Origin: Pogostemon cablin
Taxonomy: Eukaryota > Streptophyta > Magnoliopsida > Lamiales > Lamiaceae
DNA length: 64,000 nt
Direction: 5' to 3'
Assembly (NCBI GenBank): GCA_023678885.1
Contig: CM042982.1
Location: forward strand, 5,642,001-5,706,000
Under the pieces are notes generated by a model. That model searched no databases and was not told the origin of the DNA. It saw only the letters and a program-made list of their open reading frames with translations. The translations under genes were made by a program, and so were the position numbers. Of this stretch, positions 1 through 10,276 are shown piece after piece (position 1 is the first letter of the stretch; every line of letters begins with the position of its first letter).

Positions 1-370
1 TAGCTGAAGCTATGCTACACCATTTGACTTGAGAGAGAGAACCTTTTTTACTTCTTTTCCTCCTTTTCTTCAGTTAAGCTTCTTCTAATTATTGCCAGCA
101 AAAGAGATATTTATCCACATACAAATCCATAATAATTAACACACCACATGAAAAGATTCGATCTTTCCATCTCCATATTTTTGATCTAAAAGATTCAAAA
201 CACCAACAAATCTGAATAAAGATGAATACAACGACAAAACAGCAGCATCCAGATTTCTCGATCAGCAAAAGGGGAACAAAATTAAAAAAATAAAAAATCC
301 TACATCAAATAAAAGAATTGACATCACGAATCAATCACAAAGCAACAGAATTCGATAAGAAATTACACAC

Positions 371-463
371 CTGCACAGTGGTTGGTTGAACTCTGGTTTC
401 AGCTGCAACAATTGCGGTTGCAGCAGCATTTACAGTTTCGACGGTGTTATGCACGGTACTCAT
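371..463 (-). CDS. First coding exon of a hydroxyproline-rich glycoprotein-family gene (partial)
   Basis: The minus strand has an ATG at 463-461 opening 31 codons (MSTVHNTVETVNAAATAIVA, then AETRVQPTTVQ) and ending in CAG before a GTGTGT splice donor at 370-369, so the intron is phase 0. Wording such as TVNAAATAIVAAETRVQP matches, from memory, the conserved N-terminus of the plant family annotated as hydroxyproline-rich glycoprotein family (At5g52430, At4g25620), whose next exon starts KRRWGSC. The remaining exons lie left of base 1; bases 1-370 look like AT-rich intron. An upstream in-frame ATG at 568-566 would extend the frame through the GA-rich leader with low-complexity residues, so I prefer the ATG at 463. 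Biochemical function of the family is not established as far as I know. Its nearest neighbour in the window is fibrillarin, divergently placed about 14 kb away. Confidence 0.75.
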
Positions 464-700
464 GGTAATTGAAGGCAGGTGCCGCCGACGTGAGATTCCG
501 GCGGTCTCCGGTGAGTGAATCAATGAGAGAGAGAGAGAAAGGTGCAGCAAAGCAAGATCACATGGCATATTTCAAGAGGCTTGACACAACACACAAACAA
601 ACCAAGAAACGGTGACTTTATGAATCAACCCACAAACAATTATGTTCTTTCATTTCGTACCCTTTTTTGAGCTAATATTTTATTTACAAAACACTCCTTC
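464..700 (-). promoter_or_regulatory. 5' leader and proximal promoter of the partial gene, with GA tract
   Basis: Upstream of the ATG at 463 (reading the minus strand) there is a GC-richer stretch, a CT-rich tract on the coding strand (GA run on plus at about 524-540) typical of plant 5' leaders, then AT-rich DNA. A transcription start cannot be fixed from sequence alone. Confidence 0.45.
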
Positions 701-968
701 TAATTTCCATTATTTCTCATAATTCGTCTCTTATTATTATTATTTCCAGTTTCTTTCTTTCTTTCTTTTATCTCTATTACGATTCCCCATTGCCATTTAA
801 TGTTCTAAGTATTTCCTTTTATCGTTATACTAATATTTATTTAAAGTAAATTATCATGTATAATTTAAAAAATGCAAATAATAGTATGAAATTGAGATAT
901 ATTAAGGAATTATATCAAAAGGTGCATGCGAAATTATTAACTTTATAAACTAATCATTTATACGTCTC

Positions 969-1024
<56 letters not shown>

Positions 1025-1625
1025 CTTCGTCAGTCTTAAAAGAACATGCATAATATAAATAAGTAATTGCCAATGAACTGCTAATAAAAATCACATTTAC
1101 TTTTTAGCAATGAAAACCAAGAGATTTTATATGTTTTTAACAACAAAATAATATTCATTATTATTTACTAACGAAGAGTAATATCTATTACTTCATTATT
1201 TATCAATAAAATTATTATATAAATTGTCAACGAAATTATTAAAAACAAGAATAATCACCACTTTACCAATAAATTTTATTGTCAATCTGTTGTTAACCAT
1301 GAAATTAATACATTTATTAATGAAATATTAAGTTGGCAACAAATAATTTTGTTTTTAAAGTATATAGAAAACTTTATCATTTATTTAATCTATATCGATT
1401 AGTTTTATTATTTGGAGTATGGAAACCTTTTAAAACTTGACTACTCACTGATAGTTGCTTAAGTAAAATAAAGTTGAAAATAAATATGAAATTATGATTG
1501 ATATTCAAGTAATAATCTTCAGAATTTATCTAAGTCAATAAAGGCCATGAATGAGAAAGTACCATAAATTTCAGGATCTTTTTAACTCTATGCCTAAGCT
1601 TAACATGATTTATTATAGTGACAAT
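701..1625. other. AT-rich spacer with a poly(A)/(TA)n microsatellite
   Basis: No coding potential seen. A run of A followed by about 23 TA units occupies roughly 969-1021. Bases 1080-1340 resemble, loosely, 10600-10860 (repeated themes such as TTAGCAA, ATTATTTAC and TTGGCAACAAAT), suggesting an old unclassified repeat. Confidence 0.5.
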
Positions 1626-2734
1626 GACAAAAAGTAGTCACTCTTAGTTAAAAAAATAATTTTCAGTAGTCATAAGTCTTAAAAATAATTTATTCTAGCA
1701 ACTTTTAATGAAACAGACCAAAATGCCCTTGAAAGGGACCCAATGATCACATGTTTGAGATCTCTTTTTGACCAAAAAGTACAATAATTTGTTTTACAGT
1801 CTATTGAATACATTAATTTGTTACTTTTATATGCCTCATGAATATATTTTTATTAAAATACAAAAAGATGCATTAATTTTATTCATATGAATTTTTTTTT
1901 AATTTTTTCTGAAAAAAAGTATTGGCCGAATAGAACAAAATTGTTGGCGAATAGGCCAAATAGAAGAAATATTTTTTTGAATTTCTTTTAATTTTTTCTG
2001 GAACAAAAAAGTGTTGGCCGAATAGAACAAATAGTGTTGGCCGAATAGAACAAAATTGTTGGCCGAATAGGCCGAATAGAATAAATATTTTTTTTGAATT
2101 TTTTTAAAACTTTTTTGGAAAAAAATAGTATTGGTCGAATAGAACAAAATTGTTGGCCGAATAGAAAAAATATTTTTTTTCGATTTTTTTTTAATTTTTT
2201 TTGGAAAAAAAAAGTGTTGGTTGAATAGAACAAATAGTGTTGATATAATAGAACAAAATTGTTGGCCGAATAGAAGAAATATTTTTTTCGATTTTTTTTA
2301 AAAAAATTTTTGGAAAAAAAAGTGTTGGCCGAATAGAACAAAATTGTTGGCCGAATAGGCCGAATAGAAATATTTTTTTCAATTTTTTTTAATTTTTTTT
2401 GAAAAAAAAGTATTGGTCAAATAGAACAAATAGTGTTCGCCAAATAGAACAAAATAGTTGGCCGAATAGGCCGAATAGAAGAAATATTTTTTTCGAATTT
2501 TTTTAAAAATTTTTCTGAAAAAAAATATTTCCTATAATTTTAAATGTGGTCTCATCCACCCTATTTAATGCAGTCAACACTGACATAATCATGCTCCCAT
2601 TATAATCGTTCTTTATCTACAGTTATGAGAGTAATTTGAGGAGTTCACTAAATAGTGACTACTAAAAATTATTTTTAAGGGAGGTGACTATTTAAAATTG
2701 TACTTAGTCAACCGTTGCTATTTAAAATTTGGTC
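1626..2734. mobile_element. Non-autonomous TIR DNA element with internal minisatellite, copy 1
   Basis: The left end (GACAAAAAGTAGTCAC at 1626, later TAATTTTCAGTAGTCA) and the reverse complement of the right end (GACCAAATTTTAAATAG, later TAATTTTTAGTAGTCAC) are diverged terminal inverted repeats of roughly 80-100 bp. The centre is a minisatellite. A second copy in the same orientation lies at 54339-55599 and matches in both flanks of the minisatellite as well as in it. No transposase is encoded. TIRs beginning GA/GG suggest a MULE-like element, but no clean target duplication survives here (flanks AGTGACAAT and GTTTATAAT). Confidence 0.75.
1915..2520. repeat. Minisatellite of ~75-117 bp units with core TTGGCCGAATAG
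   Basis: Units restart with GTGTTGGCCGAATAGAACAA or GTATTGG variants at about 1918, 2010, 2127, 2213, 2321 and 2409. Each ends in a T-rich then A-rich spacer. Spacing varies, so units have gained and lost sub-blocks (GAACAAAATTG, GGCCGAATAGGCC). Long open frames on the minus strand arise because the units are poor in stops. Confidence 0.85.
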
Positions 2735-2743
2735 GTTTATAAT

Positions 2744-3255
2744 ATCTAGAAGCAATGATCAATCCTATTATACTCAATTAATCTTACAAGTTTGAGAAAA
2801 TCAAGTTTTTACATCTTCTTTTGCTTCTTTAATTTTACCCTACATGACCTAAATTTATTAGAATAAAAAATAGGATAATATTTGCAATACCTTATTAGAG
2901 TATCCAATCACCATGATGTACAAACTAATCGTAATCATTAAAGTTGGTTAGATATTTTAATACGTTTGTTTATTACATAAACTAAAATTATTGTAATGCA
3001 AATGAACAAATGGAGTCAAATATTTTTATTTAGAACATTTGTTTGTGCATGTGATGTGAGTGAATATTTAATGATGGGCCAAAAGGGTTGAATAGGATAA
3101 TACTATATGTTAATTAATTTATTTATAGCTTCCAACTAAAGATTGGCTCTTTATGTAGCTGTTATTTTGTAATTATGTGGGGATGTGGGGTCAAAACTAT
3201 AAAGAAACAAGGATTAAATAATAAATTAGAAGTTGGGGGGCTTTTTGGTGTTTAC
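2744..3255. other. AT-rich spacer
   Basis: No gene, RNA or recognisable element seen. Confidence 0.5.
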
Positions 3256-3260
3256 TGGAC

Positions 3261-3275
3261 AACGACGACGACGAC

Positions 3276-3349
<74 letters not shown>

Positions 3350-3350
3350 C
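3261..3350. repeat. Compound microsatellite (ACG)n(ATA)n(AATA)n
   Basis: Consecutive ACG units, then about 12 ATA units, then about 10 AATA units, forming a slipped series of related simple repeats. Confidence 0.95.
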
Positions 3351-3519
3351 AATATTTTTTTATTATCCTATTTTTTAAAAGAATGGGTTAAAATGCCAAA
3401 TTTTATAAAAATACTCTTAATTTGGCAGTTGATCCAGTTAAAATATACTAGTATTTGATTATACATATTTTTATGAGTGATGGTACATTTTCATAACTTA
3501 GATTAAAGCTTTTAAATTT

Positions 3520-3780
3520 GACAAATTCTCTTGTGAGACGGTTCGTGAGACGTGCTAAAATATGTTTATGATATAAATAAAGTATATTTAATAGTTGTTA
3601 AAGTATGTTTTATAAATTATGATGAATGATGATTTAAAGTATGATTTTAGAGTGTTATAATATGATTTATTATTGTCATACTTTAACTACAAATAAACAC
3701 AGTTATAAGCATACTTTAGTAATAGGTTGACCCGTTTCACACCCGTCTCACAAAAAATTCGTCTCACAGGAGAAATTCTC
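3520..3780. mobile_element. MULE-type MITE (GAGACG family) with 9-bp TSD
   Basis: The element begins GACAAATTCTCTTGTGAGACG and its right end reads, reversed, GAGAATTTCTCCTGTGAGACG. It is flanked by perfect 9-bp direct repeats TTTAAATTT (3511-3519 and 3781-3789), the target length of Mutator-like elements. Internal AAGTATGCTTAT/ATACTTTAACTA motifs recur in copies at 37361-37618, 45799-48078 and about 9784-10276. No ORF, so it is non-autonomous. Confidence 0.85.
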
Positions 3781-4019
3781 TTTAAATTTAGTCATCAATG
3801 TGTAAATGATAATTTAGTTATTTTTAACATATTAACATTTATTGCTACAATTTGGGCACTTAAAAAATTTGTTAAATCTATGTAGACGTATAAAAATTGA
3901 GTCCAACTGCTGTGTACCAGTGTATTTGGATGATCTTAATCGTTATATTATATTTTAATTCGATCTCTACCATTAAATAAAATAAAATAATTAAAATTTT
4001 AAAATATAATTACCCACTA

Positions 4020-4590
4020 ACCTTTATTTTTAACCCATTAATCCCCGAATGCGGGGAGGAGTGGATTGAAAGCGGGGAGACTGAAATGACGAAAAGGCCC
4101 CGGAGAAGGGGTTGTATTTAAGAAGGATGCCAAGGAGTTTAGGCATTACGGCGCGGCGCAGGATAAGAGTGGGGAAGGGGTATTAATGGGAAAAACTGAC
4201 GCCAGGTGGAGGAGGGTGCGCATTTAATGGTGTACCCCACCATTAGGGGCCCCTACCGTCCCTGCCCTGGGGATTAGTGGATGAGGTAAATCGCAGGATG
4301 TGCCTCAGGTGGCTTATAGGGAGGACTCACTGTTAAACTTGTGCTTGCAAGGAGCCAAATACATGCCAAAGGCATTATTTTAATGTGCGCATTTAATGTG
4401 GCGTATGTTTGGTTGTGTGCGAAGGAATTTTAATTCCATGTCACGTGACATTCGTGATACTGCCCCAACTCTTAAGAAACTAATCCCCAATTTCTGGATT
4501 TTGGTTATACTAATTTGGGTTATCACTTAACAGCTTTACTTTGCTAATTTGGTCTTAATTCCCAACTCATCCTTACTTAACCCCAAAATC
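4020..4590. other. GC-rich island of unknown nature
   Basis: In otherwise very AT-rich DNA, 4040-4330 is G-rich (GGGGAGGAGTGG, GGCGCGGCGCAGG, GGGGCCCCTACCG). The motif TGCGCATTTAATG occurs twice (about 4216 and 4384). No ORF over 60 codons, no splice-consistent coding pattern and no clear terminal repeats. The phrase TATGTTTGGTTGTGTGCG near 4403 resembles text found in many plant MITEs, so an unclassified element is the likeliest reading. Confidence 0.4.
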
Positions 4591-4593
4591 TAA

Positions 4594-4797
4594 TACTCTC
4601 ATTCGGTTCTAAAGTATCCATTTGCTTTTTGCACATGAATTAAAGAATATTATTATTATATGTAAAATAGGTAGTTGTATTAGAGAGAAATGATGTGTCA
4701 TATTGTGTACTTTTTTACTAAATAGGGAAAATGGATAGCTTTGAAGCGGACGTCAAAAATAGTAAAATGGATACCTTAGAATCGGACGGAGAAATTA
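4594..4797. mobile_element. Stowaway MITE (subfamily shared with 45567-45776)
   Basis: It starts TA-CTCTCATTCGGTTC and ends CGGACGGAGAAATTA, degraded Stowaway ends. The body (GGTATCCATTTGCTTTTTGC-like start, ATTATTATTATATGTAAA, TTTACTAAATAGG) matches 45567-45776 almost base for base. Confidence 0.8.
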
Positions 4798-5468
4798 TAT
4801 TATGTTAATATTGTACTCAAAGTTGAATTATTTATGGAAACGACAATTAATTATTGATATGTAGATTAATTCATTTCTGACAAATTTTGAATTTTTATTT
4901 TTTTTATAGTTTATTTGAGCAATACTTGGGTAAGATTATTTTAGGCAAAAACAAACTCCAGACTTGGGATCCTGAGTGTGTTGGTACACCTTTGGTTTGA
5001 TTTGATCTTCACTTGGCGTCATTTTATTGAAGAGGAGATGGAAGAGGTTGAGGTGGTTTAAATGGTTGTGTATGAAGGGAGGAGGTTCTTGTTCCTTTCT
5101 GCAGTTCTATCTTTGTTTATTTCATGGTGTTGGATTCCTTTTAGATTTGTGTTTACTTAGATTGCTAAGCAAATATATTTAATGGTATTGGATTCCTTTT
5201 AGATTTGTCTTTACTTAGATTGCTAAGCAACAATTTGAATTAATTAGGTTTTTTATCAATTCATATTGTTCTTTATTCTTTTTCTTTAGTTGTCTCCCCT
5301 AGTAGAAGTGCGTTAGTGTTCTTTTGTGGAGTATATTGCCCTCTTTATTGAGGTGTATGGTATCTGTGCGTGGAATAGTCCAACTTTACATTTTTTGATT
5401 GACCAATACATGAATAATATTATTTATTTGTGAAACTATTTTTATCCCTTTTCAATTAATTATTATTA
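4798..5468. other. AT-rich spacer with a short direct duplication
   Basis: A stretch of about 57 bases ending GATTGCTAAGCAA is directly repeated (about 5110-5229, key text TTGGATTCCTTTTAGATTTG). No gene seen. Confidence 0.6.
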
Positions 5469-5996
5469 GGGATATTTACTATAAGTTACATTAAAAACTC
5501 TTTTATTATTATGAGGTATAAACATACAAAAATATTACTACTAACTACATAAATATATAGTGATATTCTAATATTACCCTTACAATGTGCTGCACATAAA
5601 TGTTTGAGTGCAACATAAAATTTCGTGTGCATCAAAAATTATGTGCAGTAAAAAAAGTGTATGCAGCAAAAGTTATGTGCAATAAAAAAAGTGTGAATAG
5701 TAACTGTCATGTGCAGTGAAAAAATTATATGCTCCTGCTCTCCGACGGTGGCTCCGGCAACTCCGGCGACGGCCGCCGGTCACCGGTCTCCAGCAGAGGG
5801 GAGGCCGGCGGTCCGACGGTGACAGTGGGTGGGTGAAGGGTTTAGAGTTTGTTGTTTAAAAGTATATGGTATTATAATGAATTAAGACTATATTTGGTAT
5901 TTTTTTTAATATTTTGTATGTGAGAATATTTTTTTGAACTCATTGTATTTCCTAGTAATTTAGGGTACAAAGTAAGTACCTATGAGTAATTTTTCC
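5469..5996. mobile_element. MULE with GC-rich core (Pack-MULE-like) and ~9-bp TSD
   Basis: Ends GGGATATTTACTATAAG and (reversed) GGAAAAATTACTCATAGG are imperfect terminal inverted repeats starting with G, as in Mutator-like elements. Flanks are TTATTATTA (5460-5468) and TTATTATTG (5997-6005), a 9-bp target duplication with one mismatch. Inside, 5731-5835 is strikingly GC-rich (GGCTCCGGCAACTCCGGCG) and could be read as a Gly/Ser/Arg-rich peptide, suggesting a captured host gene fragment. No transposase. The origin of the core is unknown. Confidence 0.7.
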
Positions 5997-6660
5997 TTAT
6001 TATTGTTATAAAAAATGTTACTATTGTATTTTATTTATACTAGAAATGGTTTACGAAATAGTTTATAGCATTATTATTATTTTTTATCAATCGAGTAAAC
6101 TTTTTATTTAGATATTATCACTTATTATTCATCTTACGGATATTTTTCATGACACGACCTGATGGCATAAGTGTTTGTCTTTCCGTTTTGATCCGTTTCA
6201 AACTCAATTTCAAACTTTTACAAAAGAAAACTATAGTATTTAACTAATAACCCATTATTACACTTTAGTTTTAAAATTAACACATACTTCTGACACACAT
6301 AATATGTTTTATAATTTATTTATTACTTATTAATATCTAATTACCTTTAAAAAATAACTTTTACTAATATTGAGTTTTAAAGAAGAGTTAGTTCATCTTC
6401 CCTAAAAAACCACATTGCGTAATTCAGGGTACATGAAATTAATGGAGTAATAATTTGAATTAAAAGTGAATGTTGGATGTGATGGCACAAAATATAAGAA
6501 GGTGGGTATTAAAAAATGATGGGGGTGAAAAGGAAAGTAAAGAAAGAATGAAAATATAAAATTGGGAAATGATGAGGGGCATAATATAATTAAAATAAAA
6601 TAAAATAAAATAAAAAAGAAAAAGAAATGTAATAATATGCTTTATGAGAGGAGAGGAGGG
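5997..6660. other. AT-rich spacer with (AAAAT)n run
   Basis: An AAAAT-type run spans 6590-6616. The open frame on the minus strand at 6460-6675 is low-complexity Phe/Leu/Ile and is not credible as a gene. Confidence 0.5.
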
Positions 6661-6665
6661 GAGAG

Positions 6666-6925
6666 GAGATGGCATGAAATAGAATAGTTAATTGGAGATG
6701 GCATGAAATAGAATAGTTAATTTGATGTGAGATGGTATTAGCTTTATGTGATTAAGATTGAGAGGAGGGGCTTTTAGTCAAGGAATTCACGTGCGGAGAA
6801 GCACTTGTTTGGATCAATGAATTATGAATTATGAATTATGAATTATAGAGAGAGAGAAAGAGAGAAAGAGGCGATGAGAGAGAGAAAGAGAGAGCAACCC
6901 TCGTGTGTGTGTGTGTGTGTGTGTG
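6666..6925. repeat. Cluster of simple repeats and a 29-bp tandem duplication
   Basis: A unit containing GGAGATGGCATGAAATAG is tandemly doubled at about 6666-6722. Then come four copies of GAATTAT (6818-6845), a GA-rich tract (6846-6894) and a (GT)n run (6902-6924). GA/CT tracts can mark gene leaders, but no coding exon follows on either strand. Confidence 0.85.
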
Positions 6926-9224
6926 ATGGAAAATGACATTATCTTTTAGTGAATACTTTCCCTTAGTTTAACTACTTTTGCACGGGTGCCTTCCCCTCAC
7001 ATTATCCCTCCCCCTTTGATAATGATTTTCCAACTTCTCCCTCTTTTTTTTTTCCCAAATAATTGTACTCCCTATTTTTCACTAAGGAATAAAATACTAC
7101 ATCACTGTAAGGTTAATGTAGTTTAGTAAGGGTTGCTTAATTAAAATTTTTTAATTGGAATGACAATAAACATCATTTAAAAAACCAATTATAGTGAAAT
7201 TTAAAGTCATTGAAGGAATCGAGTAGTTATTGAATCAACTAATTAGAATGATTCAGGAGTTTTGATTCTCACTTAAATCAAATAAGCACGAAAAGTATTG
7301 AAATACCTTGTTAAATTAATCTTTGTCTGTGAGACCGTTTCACATTAAAAAATACGTGAAATGAAAAAAATAAAATTATTTGAATAAAATGTGATATCAA
7401 ATTAATGAAAAATGATAATGGTGTATTGCATTGTTTCATGAATAAGTTATAGTATAAAAAGTGAAAAATAATATATTCAATAAATATTAAAAAATATAAG
7501 ATAATCTCGTAGCATTATCTATTAAATGCCATTTATGATCATGACCGTTAAATTATTTTAAATTTTAAATGAAAGATAGACGTGTTAATGCTAATAATAA
7601 ATCCAATATAAAGACCACATGATTTATTTTCGGATGATTAAAGCCCTTCATCATGCCATAAAAATATTACGGCCGTTATAGTATTGTTTTTTTTGAATTT
7701 GATTTTCATTTAATATCCATGAGACAATGTAAATGTTTTTTCTGGTGTTGCCATGTACAAGTAATAAATGAGTCCTTTATGATTATGTAGGAGTATCATT
7801 TATGAACTGTGAGTTACTGAGATTTTAGTCTTCTCACTATAATAAGAATGGAATTTATCAATTTCCTATATATCCACTGAGATTTTTTTTTAATTTTTTT
7901 TATCTATCTATTCTAAAATACATAGGATTTTCTTATAATTTTCGTGTATCATTGTTGCATAATTAACACGAGAAATGAAAATGTAATATGAAAATGTAAT
8001 TTAATCATTGCACTCAGGATTCATATCTTTTTAGGGTATAGTATCTCTAAATATCATCTATCCAACTGTGTATCATAAAAGACATTACATTAAAATTACA
8101 CAAAGAATTTGGACCGGTTCTAAAATTTATGCATATTTTTTATTTAATACAATAACATTAGTATTTGATTTGAGTTTATTATTCTAGATTTAAATTAAAT
8201 AAATATCATCTATATTCATTTACAAATCCTACGAACTCTCCTCCACTTTCTACTATATACCAAGCGTTATATTATTTCTATTCTATTAATATTTTTCTTC
8301 TTTTTTATCTTATCTTTCATGTTTCATTTCATATCAATTAATACTCGATTTGCTATAAAATTTAAAACTATCCTAGCAAAATTCAAAATAAACATGAATT
8401 ATCATTATTCATTAATTTATTAAATTAATTTAAACTCAAATCAAACGTATCCATAAATTGATTAAATGTACACTATTTTTATAGGAAAATCTCATTTGAA
8501 ATAAATCAAATACTCATAAAATGAGTAAGATCAAGGAAATAAGATAAATATTACTCCAGTAGTATAATTTTAATGATAATAAATATGACATTTTAATTTG
8601 TTTGGAAAAATAGGTGAGGCCATTTTAATGGATAATAAAGGGAGTAATTAACCTCCAGTCCTTCACTGAAAATCAGTCACAATTTCAAGATAATTTTTAA
8701 ATTTTAATAATCAAAGTATTTCACGAAACACCTTCAACCCTAAAGATTTATGTATGTGTGCATTTATTAAAGATTAGAGATTTTCTAAGTATATCTTTTC
8801 AAGTTTCAACCATCCATAAGAGGGTTAGCATACACCTTAATTAGCATAAGACTAACGCATTTTAATAATGTCGACAAATATAAGGTGTTTATTGTTGAGA
8901 ATTTAAGTTAAAACAGAAATTCATCTTAAAATTATGTCAAGTAGATCAAAGTGTGTTCAACGTGTTATCATCAGATGGAGTGTTTATTAAATAAATTATC
9001 TATTTTCATGAAAAGATAAATAAATTAATAAATTGAGTGTTTATTAAATCAAACCATATTCCTGAATATTCATTCCAACAATGCATTATTTTACGGAACA
9101 CACCTTAAAATCTAGTATATATAAATCATTAATCATTTTCATAATTTCACATGAATTAAAAAACAAATCTCAATACACAACTTAATACGGAAATAGTTAA
9201 TCTTAAATTAAGTCAAACAAAGTT
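6926..9224. other. Long AT-rich spacer, no gene
   Basis: A partial GAGACCG-type MITE end is visible near 7329 (GTGAGACCGTTTCAC). Nothing else is recognised. Confidence 0.5.
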
Positions 9225-9426
9225 AACTTATCCTAAACAATTTGTTATATACTATTTCTAACTTGTTTTAATCCTAATCGTGAGTTTAAAATATGTTACG
9301 GTTCATGGTTTCTTGTAATATGTCATTAACTTATCTAAACAATTTGTTATATACTATTTCTAACTTGTTTTAATCCTAATTGTGAGTTTAAAATATGTTA
9401 CGGTTCATGGTTTCTTGTAATATGTC
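9225..9426. repeat. Tandem duplication, period 103 bp, two copies
   Basis: AACTTATC(C)TAAACAATTTG begins copies at 9225 and 9328. The copies differ at only a few positions (for example AATCGTGAG/AATTGTGAG), so the duplication is recent. Confidence 0.9.
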
Positions 9427-9783
9427 ATGCTACTATCACAAAATTTGAGTCGATTATTGAGAGATATCTATAAAATATAAATATAAGAGCAGTGCAATTT
9501 CATCTAAAAGAAAATAAATATCTCTCGTCTCAGATTTTTTTTTCCCATAACCCTAAATAAAACTTTCTAATCAAACATAGTATTACATATATCAAACAGC
9601 AATCAACATCTATATACATGACAATAGATATTTTGTCATTGGTTTTATATTTCTTTCCCTCAATGTTCACAAATACCATCAATTTTATTTTAATGCTGTG
9701 TGCTCCTTGAATGAAAAAAAAAATGCGTAATTTAATTCATTCCTTAAGTAATGTTTGATTATTTCAGCCATGTAAATAAATAT

Positions 9784-10276
9784 GACAAAATTGTCTTTCT
9801 GTGAGACAGTTTGTGAGACATGCTAAATTAATACTTCCTCCGTCCTATATTTGTCTTCACAGTTAATGTAGACACGGAGTTTAAGAAAAGTTATTTTTTG
9901 ACCAATTTTATTGACTTTTAAAGGGTGTTATGGTATTTTTAAGTAATAAATAAATTATAAAGTATGTTATGTGTGTTAGGTGAGAGTAGTATTTTTGAAA
10001 TTAAGGTAACTTTTGAGCTTGTTGGTTAATGTGAAGTTTGCTTTTTTGGGTGGTGAAGATAAATGTGGGACGGACGAAAACGGAAAGTGTGAAGATAAAT
10101 GTAGGAGGGAGGGAGTAATTGTTATATAGGTAAAGTATGTGCTATAGTGGATAAAATATATTTTTCTAAAATATAATATTAGAATGTTAAATTAAAATAT
10201 AATTTATTACATACATACTTTAACTATCAATAAACATATTATATATAATAAATATACTTTAATAATTTATAGAACA
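9784..10276. mobile_element. GAGACG-family MITE, split by a Stowaway
   Basis: The left part has GTGAGACAGTTTGTGAGACATGC (positions about 9800-9822); the right part has the family's ATACTTTAACTATCAATAAAC. A Stowaway at 9832-10117 interrupts it. The right terminus is eroded. Confidence 0.6.
9832..10117. mobile_element. Stowaway MITE with TA TSD
   Basis: TA-CTTCCTCCGTCC at the left and GGAGGGAGGGAG-TA at the right form the Stowaway terminal inverted repeat. The same subfamily (TAGACACGGAGTTTAA and GACGAAAACGGAAAG) occurs at 42861-43127. Confidence 0.9.

Noticed and set aside
1899..2382. Several open frames of 60-120 codons on the minus strand over the first minisatellite
   Set aside because: They restate the repeat unit in shifting frames (FYSANTFF, SIRPIRPT); openness comes from the lack of stops in the unit. 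No domain or gene structure.
6460..6675. 71-codon hydrophobic frame on the minus strand
   Set aside because: Low-complexity Phe/Leu/Ile from AT-rich DNA and an AAAAT run; no start context or neighbour support.
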